Positions 25,308 to 33,108 of a stretch of 64,000 bases of DNA are shown here, piece by piece. The notes under the pieces are model-generated. The model searched no databases, had not been told where the DNA came from, and saw nothing but the letters and a program-made list of their open reading frames with translations. Made by a program: the position numbers and the translations under genes. Position 1 is the first letter of the stretch. Every line of letters begins with the position of its first letter. Source of the DNA: Streptomyces barkulensis (lineage in GTDB: Bacteria > Actinomycetota > Actinomycetes > Streptomycetales > Streptomycetaceae); the NCBI RefSeq assembly GCF_002843305.1, contig NZ_PGSG01000026.1:1-64000 (forward strand), written 5' to 3'.

Positions 25308-26107
25308 CGGGTCACCTCCTTTCCCGCGAGCAGTTCCCCCACCAGGGACTCCACCAGCTCCACGGCCTCGCCGACCGCCCGCCGCACGGGTTCGCTGAGC
25401 CCGACGGCGACATCCGGTTCGTCGCCGCGCATGCGCACCAGCGGTTCGCAGCCGACGACCAGGACGCGCGGCAGCGCGGCACCGCCGTCGGCCGCGAGCC
25501 GCCGGGCCAGGGCCAGCGTCCTGACCGGGTCCATGGCGTGGACCTCGGGCGCGGCGTGGGCGTCGTCGAGGGCGTCGGCGTCCGGCTCGATGACCGACAC
25601 CGTGCCGGGCGGCTGGCCGTGGGGCGCGGCGTCGACCAGTACGGCCGTGCCGTACCCCTCCAGCAGCCGGTAGGCCAGGTCCATCCCGCGGATGCCGAAG
25701 TCCGCGACGTGGACGCCGTCGGGCAGGGGCCGGTCGCGCAGCGCCTCGGCCACCGCGGGGCCGAACCCGTCGTCGGCGAGGAAGACGTTGCCGATTCCGG
25801 CCACCAGGACCCGGGCGCCGGGTGCGGCCGGCTCCCCGGGCGGTCCGGCCGGTTCCAGCTCCTCGGGGGAGAAGAAGAAGCGGTGCCCCATCTGCCCGCT
25901 GGTACCGAAGTCGACCCCGGCCGGGTCGTCGTCGAGGACCACCGCGACGTGGGTGCGGCCCTCCATGTCCTCCTCGACCGCGTCGATCTCGGCGGTGCGC
26001 CCGGTGAGGGCGAGGTCGAGGATGTCGGCGCCGGGTGAGGGACGCAGCCGCACCCGGCCGCCCCGTCCCAGCCGCACCCCGCCGACCACTACCGTCCTGT
26101 CCCTCAC
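25304..26107 (-). CDS. [NiFe]-hydrogenase maturation protease with N-terminal extension
   Basis: A 267-residue protein whose C-terminal part (~97-255) is a HyaD/HycI-type endopeptidase. It shows VLVAGIGNVFLADDGFGPAVAEAL, DFGIRGMDLAYRLLEGYGTAVLVDA, and a His region APEVHAMDPVRTL; the conserved acidic and His residues bind Ni of the immature large subunit. It would remove the 21-residue tail of HhyL. The first ~95 residues (VGGVRLGRGGRVRLRPSPGADILDLALTGRTAEIDAVEED in pieces) form an extra domain not found in classical ~160-residue proteases. The GTG start overlaps the upstream gene. Confidence 0.85.
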   Translation of the reverse strand: MRDRTVVVGGVRLGRGGRVRLRPSPGADILDLALTGRTAEIDAVEEDMEGRTHVAVVLDDDPAGVDFGTSGQMGHRFFFSPEELEPAGPPGEPAAPGARVLVAGIGNVFLADDGFGPAVAEALRDRPLPDGVHVADFGIRGMDLAYRLLEGYGTAVLVDAAPHGQPPGTVSVIEPDADALDDAHAAPEVHAMDPVRTLALARRLAADGGAALPRVLVVGCEPLVRMRGDEPDVAVGLSEPVRRAVGEAVELVESLVGELLAGKEVTR

Positions 26108-27240
26108 GCCTCCTCCCCGACGGGCCGGAACTCGCGGATGGTGCCGTGCAGGGCGAGCAGTTCGTCGGGGCCCAGGCCCGCGCAGCGGTCCAGGATCTCC
26201 CGGGCCCTGGGGTCGCAGGCCCGCGCCTCCCGCTTCTCCTCCTCGGTCAGGCTCATCACGCCGAGGATCAGCAGCCGGTCGATCTCCGTGCCGTCGAACA
26301 GGTCGCCGGGGCTCTCGGGAGCCACCTCGGGGAAGTCGTACAGGGTGACGGGAGAGGACAGGACGGTGCGGGCGAACGACCCGTCACCCGTACCGCTCGC
26401 GCCGTCGCCGTCCTCCCCGGTGCCGATGCCGGTGCCGGTGTCGTCGTCCACGAGGACCGGCCAGGTGCCCTGGTTCTCGCACGCCGAGACCGCCTCCCGC
26501 AGCCGCCCGGGCGGGTCCAGGAGCGAGACGAAGCGCCCGGTGCGGCTGTGCAGCACGGTGTGGGTGGAGACGAAGGCGTAGGCGCAGGCCGCCTCCCGCG
26601 CGCCCCGGTCCACGGGGTCGGGAGCCGGGCACGGTGTGGTGTTCTCGACGCGCACGGTCAGCCGGAACACCCCGTCCGCGACGGGCTCGGCGCCGATCTC
26701 GACCGTGCCGCTCAGCGCGTTCCACCGGCGGACGAGGGCGCCGGCGGTGCGGCCCGAGGAGTCCAGGAGCGGTTCGCGGTCGGTGCCGGCGGGGACGGCG
26801 ACGGGGACGCGCACCGTCCGGTCGAGGACGGTGTCCAGCCGTACGGGTACGGACACCTCGCGCTCGGTCGCCTCCTGCCAGGCGAGGTGCCGCTCGCCGT
26901 CCACCGTCAGCTCGTCCACGGCCTCGGGCCCGTCCGGGCCCTGCCTGACCACACCGCGGTCGACGACGTGCAGGAACCGTACGCGCACCGCCACCTCGGT
27001 GCGGTCGGCCGCTCGTCCGCCGGTTTCGAGCAGCACCTGGGTGCGCATCCGGTGCGCCTCGCCCAGGGTGTCGGCGCACGACCGGGGGAAGACCCCGCCG
27101 AAGGTCCAGCGTTTGGTGTTCTTCAGCGCGGATCTGCGGTACGGCCAGAGCAGGTAGCCCTCGTACAGGCAGGTGCGCACGATCTTCTCGGCCTTCCCCG
27201 CGGGCTCGGCCGTGCGCTCCGCCGGTGTCACGTCGTCCAT
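26104..27240 (-). CDS. Hydrogenase-cluster protein of unknown function (378 aa)
   Basis: A soluble protein opening with EKIVRTCLYEGYLLWPYRRSALKNTKRWTFGGVFPRSCADTL read in segments, followed by a beta-rich middle and an acidic, Gly/Asp-rich linker (DDDTGTGIGTGEDGDG). The C-terminus includes LTEEEKREARACDPRAREILDRCAGLGPDELLALHG. It overlaps DUF6084 upstream and the protease downstream, so it is translated within the hydrogenase operon. The N-terminal 'YEGYLLWPYRRSA' pattern recurs in actinomycete hydrogenase clusters. A role in assembly or membrane attachment is an inference. Confidence 0.75.
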   Translation of the reverse strand: MDDVTPAERTAEPAGKAEKIVRTCLYEGYLLWPYRRSALKNTKRWTFGGVFPRSCADTLGEAHRMRTQVLLETGGRAADRTEVAVRVRFLHVVDRGVVRQGPDGPEAVDELTVDGERHLAWQEATEREVSVPVRLDTVLDRTVRVPVAVPAGTDREPLLDSSGRTAGALVRRWNALSGTVEIGAEPVADGVFRLTVRVENTTPCPAPDPVDRGAREAACAYAFVSTHTVLHSRTGRFVSLLDPPGRLREAVSACENQGTWPVLVDDDTGTGIGTGEDGDGASGTGDGSFARTVLSSPVTLYDFPEVAPESPGDLFDGTEIDRLLILGVMSLTEEEKREARACDPRAREILDRCAGLGPDELLALHGTIREFRPVGEEA

Positions 27241-27992
27241 GGTGCTCCGGTGGTCTCGGGTGTTCTGGGGATGTCGGGGGTGGCCGGCGCGGCGGGGGAG
27301 TGGGCGCGAAGGCCCTCCGCCCGGTCCAGCAGGGCGCCGACGGCGTCGTCCAGGGTGCCCAGCGTCCACCGGGTGCGGTAGGCGTCGAGCCGGTCGTGGG
27401 TCTCGCGGGACAGCCGCAGCCAGGGGCTGCCGCCGCTGTAGCGGTCGACCAGTGTGTGCCACAGGGCGGCGGGCAGCCGGTAGCCGGCGTCCTCGGCCCA
27501 GGAGATCTGGGCCGTTCTCAGCCGGCCCTGACCGCCGTCGAAGAAGACCGTGCCGCTGAAGAGGAAGTCCAGCGGCACCTCCCCGCCGGGGACGGCCCGC
27601 AGGTACTTGGTGACGGCCAGTTCGGCGTCGCAGGGGCACGGCACCGTCAGGCCGACCGTGGTGGTCTCGTCGAACGGGGGGACCACCACCGTGGTGCGGG
27701 TCCAGGCCAGCGGGCGCAGGGTGGTGGCCCACCGCTCGGGTTCGCCGAACAGCTCGGCCAGGGCCGCCCGCGCCCGCTGGTCGTAGTGGCGGCGGGTGAC
27801 ATCGATCCTGATCGCGGTCGTCAGGCTGACCGAGCGGACCGGGCCGCCGCCGGTGCGGGTGATCTCCACGTCGAACCGGAGTGTGGGCACGGCGGCGTGC
27901 CGCTCGGGACCCGCTCCCGTGACCTCGAAGGAGAGGGCCGGGATGACGTGCCGGGACGGAGCGCCGGCCGGCTTCGTGTGCTGCGCCGTCAT
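27228..27992 (-). CDS. DUF6084 family protein
   Basis: A 254-residue protein beginning near PALSFEVTGAGPERHAAVPTL, with a beta-sandwich-like pattern and a characteristic DVTRRHYDQRARAALAELFGEPERW. Then PFDETTTVGLTVPCPCDAELAVTKYLRAVPGGEVPLDFLFSGTVFF follows, in which CPCD holds two close Cys. The Pro/Thr-rich tail is disordered. It overlaps the genes on both sides (4 and 13 bases). DUF6084 is found beside group 1h hydrogenases; its biochemical role is unknown. Confidence 0.8.
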   Translation of the reverse strand: MTAQHTKPAGAPSRHVIPALSFEVTGAGPERHAAVPTLRFDVEITRTGGGPVRSVSLTTAIRIDVTRRHYDQRARAALAELFGEPERWATTLRPLAWTRTTVVVPPFDETTTVGLTVPCPCDAELAVTKYLRAVPGGEVPLDFLFSGTVFFDGGQGRLRTAQISWAEDAGYRLPAALWHTLVDRYSGGSPWLRLSRETHDRLDAYRTRWTLGTLDDAVGALLDRAEGLRAHSPAAPATPDIPRTPETTGAPWTT

Positions 27993-28198
27993 GACGGGGA
28001 GAGGTTCGGCATCCCGGGCATCACCGGGTCGCGGCGCCCGGCGTTGACGCCCGTCGACCGGCGGGCCGTGGAGCGGTCGCCGGGCAGGAGCCCGGGGGTC
28101 TTGCGGTAGGAGCCCTTCTGGTTGCCCTGCCTGGTGCCCTTGACATGGGCCGCCCTGTCGGGCCTCACATCGGCCTTGCCTACGGCGATACGGGCCAT
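27989..28198 (-). CDS. Small basic hydrogenase-cluster protein (69 aa)
   Basis: A basic, Gly/Arg-rich peptide (MARIAVGKADVRPDRAAHVKG, TRQGNQKGSYRKTPGLLPGDRSTARRSTG) with no Cys or membrane helix; probably disordered. It starts 10 bases after the DUF5947 stop with GGAGGCGTC upstream and overlaps DUF6084 by four bases. It belongs to the operon; the function is not recognised. Confidence 0.65.
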   Translation of the reverse strand: MARIAVGKADVRPDRAAHVKGTRQGNQKGSYRKTPGLLPGDRSTARRSTGVNAGRRDPVMPGMPNLSPS

Positions 28199-28208
28199 GA
28201 CGCCTCCT

Positions 28209-28913
28209 TCATGCGGTGGACGGGAGGTCGGTGGGGGTCGGGTCGGTGTGCGGACCGGGGGAGGGAGCGGCGGGCGGGCCGGGGCGGAGACCCCGGAAGA
28301 AGTCCCCGACGTGCCGCCACACCTCGGGCCCGCCGCCCAGCCCCTTCCAGTGGGTGCGTACGACGGCCGCCAGGCGGTAGCAGTCGTCCAGGGGGACGAT
28401 CCACCGCTCCCGCGCGCCGTTCGCCAGGTTGACCAGCAGCGCCTCGACGTCGTCGGCCATCGCCGCGACGTCCGGGTCGCAGGCCTGGACCGCACGCCAG
28501 CGTTCCGCCTCGACGGTGGAGCGCAGCAGGCCCAGCGGACTGGGGTAGCCGGCCGTGATCTCGCCGCTCCCGCCGTCACGGGTGAAGAACGCCAGACCGA
28601 CCGGGACGCCGAGCGAGGCCCACAGCGCGTCGTCGAAACCGTCCTCGTCCAGCCGGGTCCTGCGCAGTGGCAGCAGCCGGTAGTGGGCGCCTCCCGCCTC
28701 CTTGCGGTCGAACAGCAGGGAGCAGGCGCGGCAGGCGCAGCAGACCGCGCCGGCGCGGACGTCCAGCAGGTGGCGGTGTGTCTCGGGCAGCGGCTCGGAG
28801 CACAGGTCGCACCGCTGGTGCCCGGGCGGGGCGCCGTCCGCCTCCGGTCCGCGAAGGCGGGCCGGGCGGTGGGCCAGCCGTCGCAGCCGGGGTGTGGAGA
28901 TGGGGGCGGACAC
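28209..28913 (-). CDS. DUF5947 family protein with Cys4 motif
   Basis: A 234-residue protein. Residues ~30-65 hold two CxxC pairs (RCDLCSEPL...CCACRACSLLF) that look like a zinc or Fe-S site. The rest is alpha/beta (VGLAFFTRDGGSGEITAGYPSPLGLLRSTVEAERW; WIVPLDDCYRLAAVVRTHWKGLGGGPEVW). DUF5947 genes accompany actinobacterial group 1h hydrogenases, immediately after the NifU-like gene as here. The Cys cluster suggests Fe-S or electron-transfer handling, but this has not been shown. Confidence 0.8.
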   Translation of the reverse strand: MSAPISTPRLRRLAHRPARLRGPEADGAPPGHQRCDLCSEPLPETHRHLLDVRAGAVCCACRACSLLFDRKEAGGAHYRLLPLRRTRLDEDGFDDALWASLGVPVGLAFFTRDGGSGEITAGYPSPLGLLRSTVEAERWRAVQACDPDVAAMADDVEALLVNLANGARERWIVPLDDCYRLAAVVRTHWKGLGGGPEVWRHVGDFFRGLRPGPPAAPSPGPHTDPTPTDLPSTA

Positions 28914-28919
28914 GGCGGC

Positions 28920-29492
28920 TCACTCCTCTCGCTCGGCGGCGAGGGCGGGGCGGCGGAAGAGGTCGTCCACCGGGATGAGAGCGGTGGGCGCCCGGTCCGG
29001 GGCGGTCTCGGCGTCCACCTCCACCCGTTCGATCTCGGGTGCGGCGGCGGCCACCGCCTCGCGCACCGCCTGCTCCAGCGCCTGCGGGGAGGAGGAGCAG
29101 CCGCGCCCGCCTGCGCCGAGCCGGATACGGACCGCCTCCTGGGAGACCCCGGTCAGCTCCACCTCGTCCTCCCCGAGCCGCCGCCGGGAGCGCAGGCCGG
29201 CCAGGGCGCGGCGCACCCGGGTCTCGGCCGGCTCGGGGTGGAGGCCGTGCACCAGCAGCAGATGGCCGACCAGTTCGTCGCCGGCCAGCCGGCGCACAGC
29301 GTCGCCGCCGCCCTCCTCCCGGTCCAGGCGGTCCACGATCCGGGCCAGACAGTCCCCGTAGAGGCCGACCAGGGTGTGGACGGTGTCGGTGGCGCGGGCG
29401 GCCGCGGCGCTGTCCGGCAGCGACTCCAGCGCGGACAGCAGTTCCTCGGCGCGGGCCGCCTGCCCGCGCGCGTACTCGTCGTCCCAGGGCAT
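28920..29492 (-). CDS. NifU C-terminal-domain-like protein, degenerate Cys motif
   Basis: A 190-residue protein. The N-terminal ~100 residues are helical (ALESLPDSAAAARATDTVHTLVGLYGDCLARIVDRL). The C-terminal half resembles the NifU/Nfu scaffold domain, with VELTGVSQEAVRIRLGAGGRGCSSSPQALEQAVREAVAAAAPEIERVEV in pieces. Canonical Nfu has CxxC (for example GGCVGCPSS); here the first Cys is replaced, leaving GGRGCSSSP with one Cys. It starts 13 bases after hhyL. A role in delivering or holding Fe-S clusters for hydrogenase is plausible, but classical cluster binding by this domain alone is doubtful. Confidence 0.75.
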   Translation of the reverse strand: MPWDDEYARGQAARAEELLSALESLPDSAAAARATDTVHTLVGLYGDCLARIVDRLDREEGGGDAVRRLAGDELVGHLLLVHGLHPEPAETRVRRALAGLRSRRRLGEDEVELTGVSQEAVRIRLGAGGRGCSSSPQALEQAVREAVAAAAPEIERVEVDAETAPDRAPTALIPVDDLFRRPALAAEREE

Positions 29493-29505
29493 CTCCGGCC
29501 GCCCG

Positions 29506-31293
29506 CTACGAGACCTGGCCGAAGGTGGGCGAGTGGGTCTGGCGCAGGGTGCGCCCGCCGCCCAGGTACATGTGGACGCCGCACGGCAGGCAGGGGTCGA
29601 AGCTGCGCACGGTGCGCATGATGTCGATGCCCTTGAAGTTCTCCGGCCCGTTCTCCTCGAAGACGGGGCAGCCCTGGACGGCGTCCTCGTAGGGGCCGGG
29701 TGTGCCGTAGAAGTCGCGGGGGCTGGCGTTCCAGGGGGTCGGGGGGTAGGGGTGGTAGTTGGCGATCTTCTTGTCGCGGATCACCAGGTGGTGGGAGAGG
29801 ACGCCGCGCACGGCCTCGTGGAAGCCCACGCCGATGCCCTCCTCGGGGACGTCGAAGTCCTGGAAGACCCTGGTGCGCCCGGCCCGTACCTCCTCCATCG
29901 CCCTGTCGACGAAGTGCAGGGCCATCGCGGCGGCGTAGGCGACGAAGTACATCCGCGCCCGGTTGCGCTCGATGGTGTTGGGGAAGGGCGGCGGGGTCCA
30001 CTCCAGCCGCATCTCCGGCATGGCGGGGGTCTTCGGCAGGTCGATCTCGACGCTGCGCCCGGTGGAGCGGACATAGGGGGTGCGCACCTTCCCGGCCAGG
30101 GCGGTGGCCCACAGCCGGGCGATCGGGCCGCCGCCGGTGTCCAGGGCGAGGAAGTCGTTCGTCCGCCTGTCGTACCAGCGGGGGCTCATCACCCAGCTGT
30201 ACTTGCCGCCTTCCAGGTCGCGCTTCTGGGGGGCGGGCAGGGTGGTCTGGTTCCACGGGTGGCGGGGGTCGACCGGGTTGCCGAGGGGGTCCTTGTCGAC
30301 GTAGGTCTCCTCGCCGATCCAGTCCTCGTAGTAGGAGCTGCCCAGCAGGATCCGCATGCCCAGGTTGATGTCGACCAGGTCGGTGGTGACCAGTTCGCCG
30401 TCCACGACGATGCCGGGGGTGACGAACATGGCGTTGCCCCACTCGTTCATCGTCCGGTAGTCGTAGTCGACCACGTCCGGGTCCTGGAAGGCGCCCCAGC
30501 AGCCCAGCAGCGTGCGGCGGCGGCCGACCTCCTCGTAGCCGGGCAGGGCCTCGTAGAAGAAGTCGAAGACGTCGTCGTTCATGGCGACGGCCCGCTTGAC
30601 GAAGTCCATGCAGCGCATCAGCCGCACCAGGTAGTCGGTGAAGACCTGGGGGGTGGCCACGGTGCCGACGCCGCCGGGGTAGAGCGTGGAGGGGTGGACG
30701 TGCCGGCCCTCCATCAGGCAGCACATCTCGCGGGTGAGACGGCTCATGGTGAGGGCTTCCTTGTAGGTGGCGCCCTCGAAGGGGTTGTAGGAGCGCATGA
30801 TGTCGGCGATCGTGCGGTGGCCGTGCACGTCGCCGCGCGGGGCCGCGGTCCGCTCGGCGCGCTCCAGGACGGACGGGTTGGTCTCCTTGACCATGCGCTC
30901 GCAGTAGTCGACGAAGACCATGTTGTCCTGGAAGATCGTGTGGTCGAACATGTACTCGGCGGCCTCGCCGAGGTTGATGATCCACTCCCCCAGGGGCGGG
31001 GTCTTCACCCCGTACGCCATGTTCTGCGCGTAGATCGAGCACACCGCGTGGTTGTCGCCGCAGATGCCGCAGATGCGGCTGGTGATGAAGTGCGCGTCGC
31101 GGGGGTCCTTGCCCTTCATGAAGACGCTGTAGCCGCGGAAGATCGAGGACGTGCTCCGGCACTCGACGACCTCCCGGTTGGGGAAGTCGATCTTGGTGTA
31201 GATGCCCAGGTTGCCGATGATCCTGGTGATGGGGTCGAACGCCACCTCGGTGAGGGTGCGCTGCTCGACCGGGACGGTCTGGCTGGTCGTCAC
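29506..31293 (-). CDS. hhyL: Group 1h [NiFe]-hydrogenase large subunit
   Basis: A 595-residue catalytic subunit. L1 is RICGICGDNHAVCS (Cys75, Cys78, His82) and L2 DPCLPCGVH (Cys568, Cys571), giving the four Ni-binding thiolates. Processing after His574 would release a 21-residue tail beginning MYLGGG. The TSRICGICGDNH form and the gene neighbours match the actinobacterial high-affinity (atmospheric H2) type. It begins with GTG after GAGAGGA, 64 bases downstream of the small-subunit gene. It oxidises H2 together with HhyS; the electron acceptor is unknown. Confidence 0.95.
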   Translation of the reverse strand: MTTSQTVPVEQRTLTEVAFDPITRIIGNLGIYTKIDFPNREVVECRSTSSIFRGYSVFMKGKDPRDAHFITSRICGICGDNHAVCSIYAQNMAYGVKTPPLGEWIINLGEAAEYMFDHTIFQDNMVFVDYCERMVKETNPSVLERAERTAAPRGDVHGHRTIADIMRSYNPFEGATYKEALTMSRLTREMCCLMEGRHVHPSTLYPGGVGTVATPQVFTDYLVRLMRCMDFVKRAVAMNDDVFDFFYEALPGYEEVGRRRTLLGCWGAFQDPDVVDYDYRTMNEWGNAMFVTPGIVVDGELVTTDLVDINLGMRILLGSSYYEDWIGEETYVDKDPLGNPVDPRHPWNQTTLPAPQKRDLEGGKYSWVMSPRWYDRRTNDFLALDTGGGPIARLWATALAGKVRTPYVRSTGRSVEIDLPKTPAMPEMRLEWTPPPFPNTIERNRARMYFVAYAAAMALHFVDRAMEEVRAGRTRVFQDFDVPEEGIGVGFHEAVRGVLSHHLVIRDKKIANYHPYPPTPWNASPRDFYGTPGPYEDAVQGCPVFEENGPENFKGIDIMRTVRSFDPCLPCGVHMYLGGGRTLRQTHSPTFGQVS

Positions 31294-31357
31294 GGAGTGG
31301 TCCTCTCAAGCCTCTTCGGCGTCCTTGGCGTCCTCGGTGCCGGCGGGCGGTTCGTCG

Positions 31358-32410
31358 TCACCGGCCCGACCACCGGGGGTCGTAGCCGGAGGTCAGCTCG
31401 GCGCGGTTGTGGCGCCACCTGGGTTCCTTGTTCACCGTGCGGTTGGTGATGGCGCGCAGGGAGCGCACCAGGGGCCCGTAGGTCCGGCTCAGCAGTCCGG
31501 AGGAGACGCTGCCTCCGGGGGGCTCGTCCATGAAGGGCATGAACTTGTCGGGGAAGCCCGGCATGGTGCAGGCGATGCAGATGCCGCCGACGTTGGGGCA
31601 GCCGCCGACGCCGTCCATCCAGCCGCGCTTGGGGACGTTGCAGTTCACCACCGGTCCCCAGCAGCCGATCTTCACCTGGCACTTGGGGGAGTTGTAGTCC
31701 AGCGCGAAGTCGCCCTGCTCGTAGTAGGCCGCCCGGTCGCAGCCCTCGTGGACGGTCTTGCCGAACAGCCAGGTCGGCCGCAGCTGGTCGTCCAGCGGGA
31801 TCGGCGGCGCGAGCCCGGCCGCCTGGTGCAGGACCCACAGCAGGGTCTCCATGAAGTTGTCCGGCTGCACCGGGCAGCCGGGCACGTTGACGATCGGCAG
31901 CCCGCCCGCGGAGCGGAAGTCCCAGCCCAGGTAGTCGGCCAGGCCCATGCAGCCGGTCGGGTTGCCCGCCATGGCGTGGATGCCGCCGTAGGTGGCGCAG
32001 GTGCCGATGGCCACCACCGCGTACGCCTTGTGCGCCAGGCGGTCGATCCACTGGTTGAGGGTGATCGGCTCACCGGTGTCGGGGTCGTTGCCCATCGACG
32101 TCCAGTAGCCGTCCCCGTTGATGTTCTCGTTGGGAACGGAGCCCTCGACCACCAGGACGAACGGCCCCAGCTCGTCCTCGGCCGCCCGGTGGAAGGCGCG
32201 GGTGAAGTCCTCGCCGGTCTCGTAGGCCAGCACCTTGTTGTGCAGATGGACCTTGGGGATGCCGGGGATCGCGCCGAGGACGACGTCCTCCAGGCTCGGC
32301 AGTGTCGCGGCGGTGACCGAGACCGTGTCGCCGTCGCAGCTCATGCCCTCGGAGGTCCACAGGATGTGGACCTCGTCGACGCCGCCGGGGGCCAGCGTGT
32401 CGGTGCTCAT
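31358..32410 (-). CDS. hhyS: Group 1h [NiFe]-hydrogenase small subunit
   Basis: A 350-residue Fe-S subunit. The usual CxGC of the proximal cluster is SCDGD here (Cys25, Asp28), matching the 3Cys-1Asp proximal ligation described for actinobacterial-type hydrogenases. Other cluster ligands appear in IGTCATYGG, NVPGCPVQPDNF, and the C-terminal KIGCWGPVVNCNVPKRGW...GGCPNVGGICIACTMPGFPDKFMPF region. There is no twin-Arg signal or C-terminal membrane anchor. It is the first gene of the leftward operon, with GGAAGGAAG before the ATG. Confidence 0.95.
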   Translation of the reverse strand: MSTDTLAPGGVDEVHILWTSEGMSCDGDTVSVTAATLPSLEDVVLGAIPGIPKVHLHNKVLAYETGEDFTRAFHRAAEDELGPFVLVVEGSVPNENINGDGYWTSMGNDPDTGEPITLNQWIDRLAHKAYAVVAIGTCATYGGIHAMAGNPTGCMGLADYLGWDFRSAGGLPIVNVPGCPVQPDNFMETLLWVLHQAAGLAPPIPLDDQLRPTWLFGKTVHEGCDRAAYYEQGDFALDYNSPKCQVKIGCWGPVVNCNVPKRGWMDGVGGCPNVGGICIACTMPGFPDKFMPFMDEPPGGSVSSGLLSRTYGPLVRSLRAITNRTVNKEPRWRHNRAELTSGYDPRWSGR

Positions 32411-32700
32411 GGAGCCTTCCTTCCCTGCGGGTGGCGGGGACCGGAGTCCGGGCCCGGGGCGGGCGGCGAGCCGTGTGCCGCGGGCCGCCGACCGTTCCAC
32501 GAAGCGTGACATTTCCAACAAATCCCTACAACTCAAACGTGCCGTGCCGGGGAAGCCCCCCTTTCCGGACGCGCCCGCACGTCCGGAGGAGGCCCGCCGC
32601 GGACGGACGCCGCGATGCCTGGGCCGTACGGGGGAACTCGCCCGGAAACCGGACCGGCGGCCCCCGGGGAGGCCGGAGCGGATGGCTAGCGTGACCCCCC
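32411..32700. promoter_or_regulatory. Divergent hydrogenase/hyp promoter region
   Basis: This 290-base gap separates hhyS (leftward) from hypA (rightward). An AT-rich island at about 32505-32540 is the probable leftward promoter, with candidates TTGAGT and AATGTC 17 bases apart on the minus strand. On the plus strand, TAGCGT at 32687-32692 lies only 8 bases before the hypA ATG, suggesting a leaderless hypA transcript. Regulators cannot be named. Confidence 0.55.
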
Positions 32701-33108
32701 ATGCACGAGCTGTCGATCGCCGCCGCCGTGGTGGAGAGTGCGCAGGACACCGCCCGCCGCCACGGGGCCTCCTCGGTGGAGGCGGTGCGCCTGCGCGTGG
32801 GGGAACTGTCCGGTGTGGTCGCCGACGCACTGCGGTTCTCCTTCGAGGTCGTCACCGAGGGCACGGAGCTCGCCGGCGCCGAACTCGTCGTCGAGGACGT
32901 TCCCGCCCGTGCCCGCTGCGCGGCCTGCGCGCTGGAGTTCGCCCCCGGAGTCCCGCTGCGGCTGTGGTGCCCGGAGTGCGGGGAGGGCGCGACGGAACTG
33001 GTGGCCGGACGGGAGCTGGAGATCGTCGACGTCACGCTCCCGCCGGCAGGCGCGTCCTGCGACGGAGGCTCGGCGCCACAGGGGGAACGACAGGGAGGAG
33101 TCGCGTGA
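32701..33108 (+). CDS. hypA: Hydrogenase nickel insertion protein HypA
   Basis: A 135-residue HypA. It opens MHELSIAAAVVESA with the invariant His2-Glu3 nickel site and has the zinc domain CAAC...CPEC. The C-terminal ~20 residues (GASCDGGSAPQGERQGGVA) extend beyond the typical family length. It probably lacks a 5' leader. The stop overlaps the hypB start (TGATG). HypA delivers Ni to the hydrogenase large subunit with HypB. Confidence 0.95.
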   Translation: MHELSIAAAVVESAQDTARRHGASSVEAVRLRVGELSGVVADALRFSFEVVTEGTELAGAELVVEDVPARARCAACALEFAPGVPLRLWCPECGEGATELVAGRELEIVDVTLPPAGASCDGGSAPQGERQGGVA

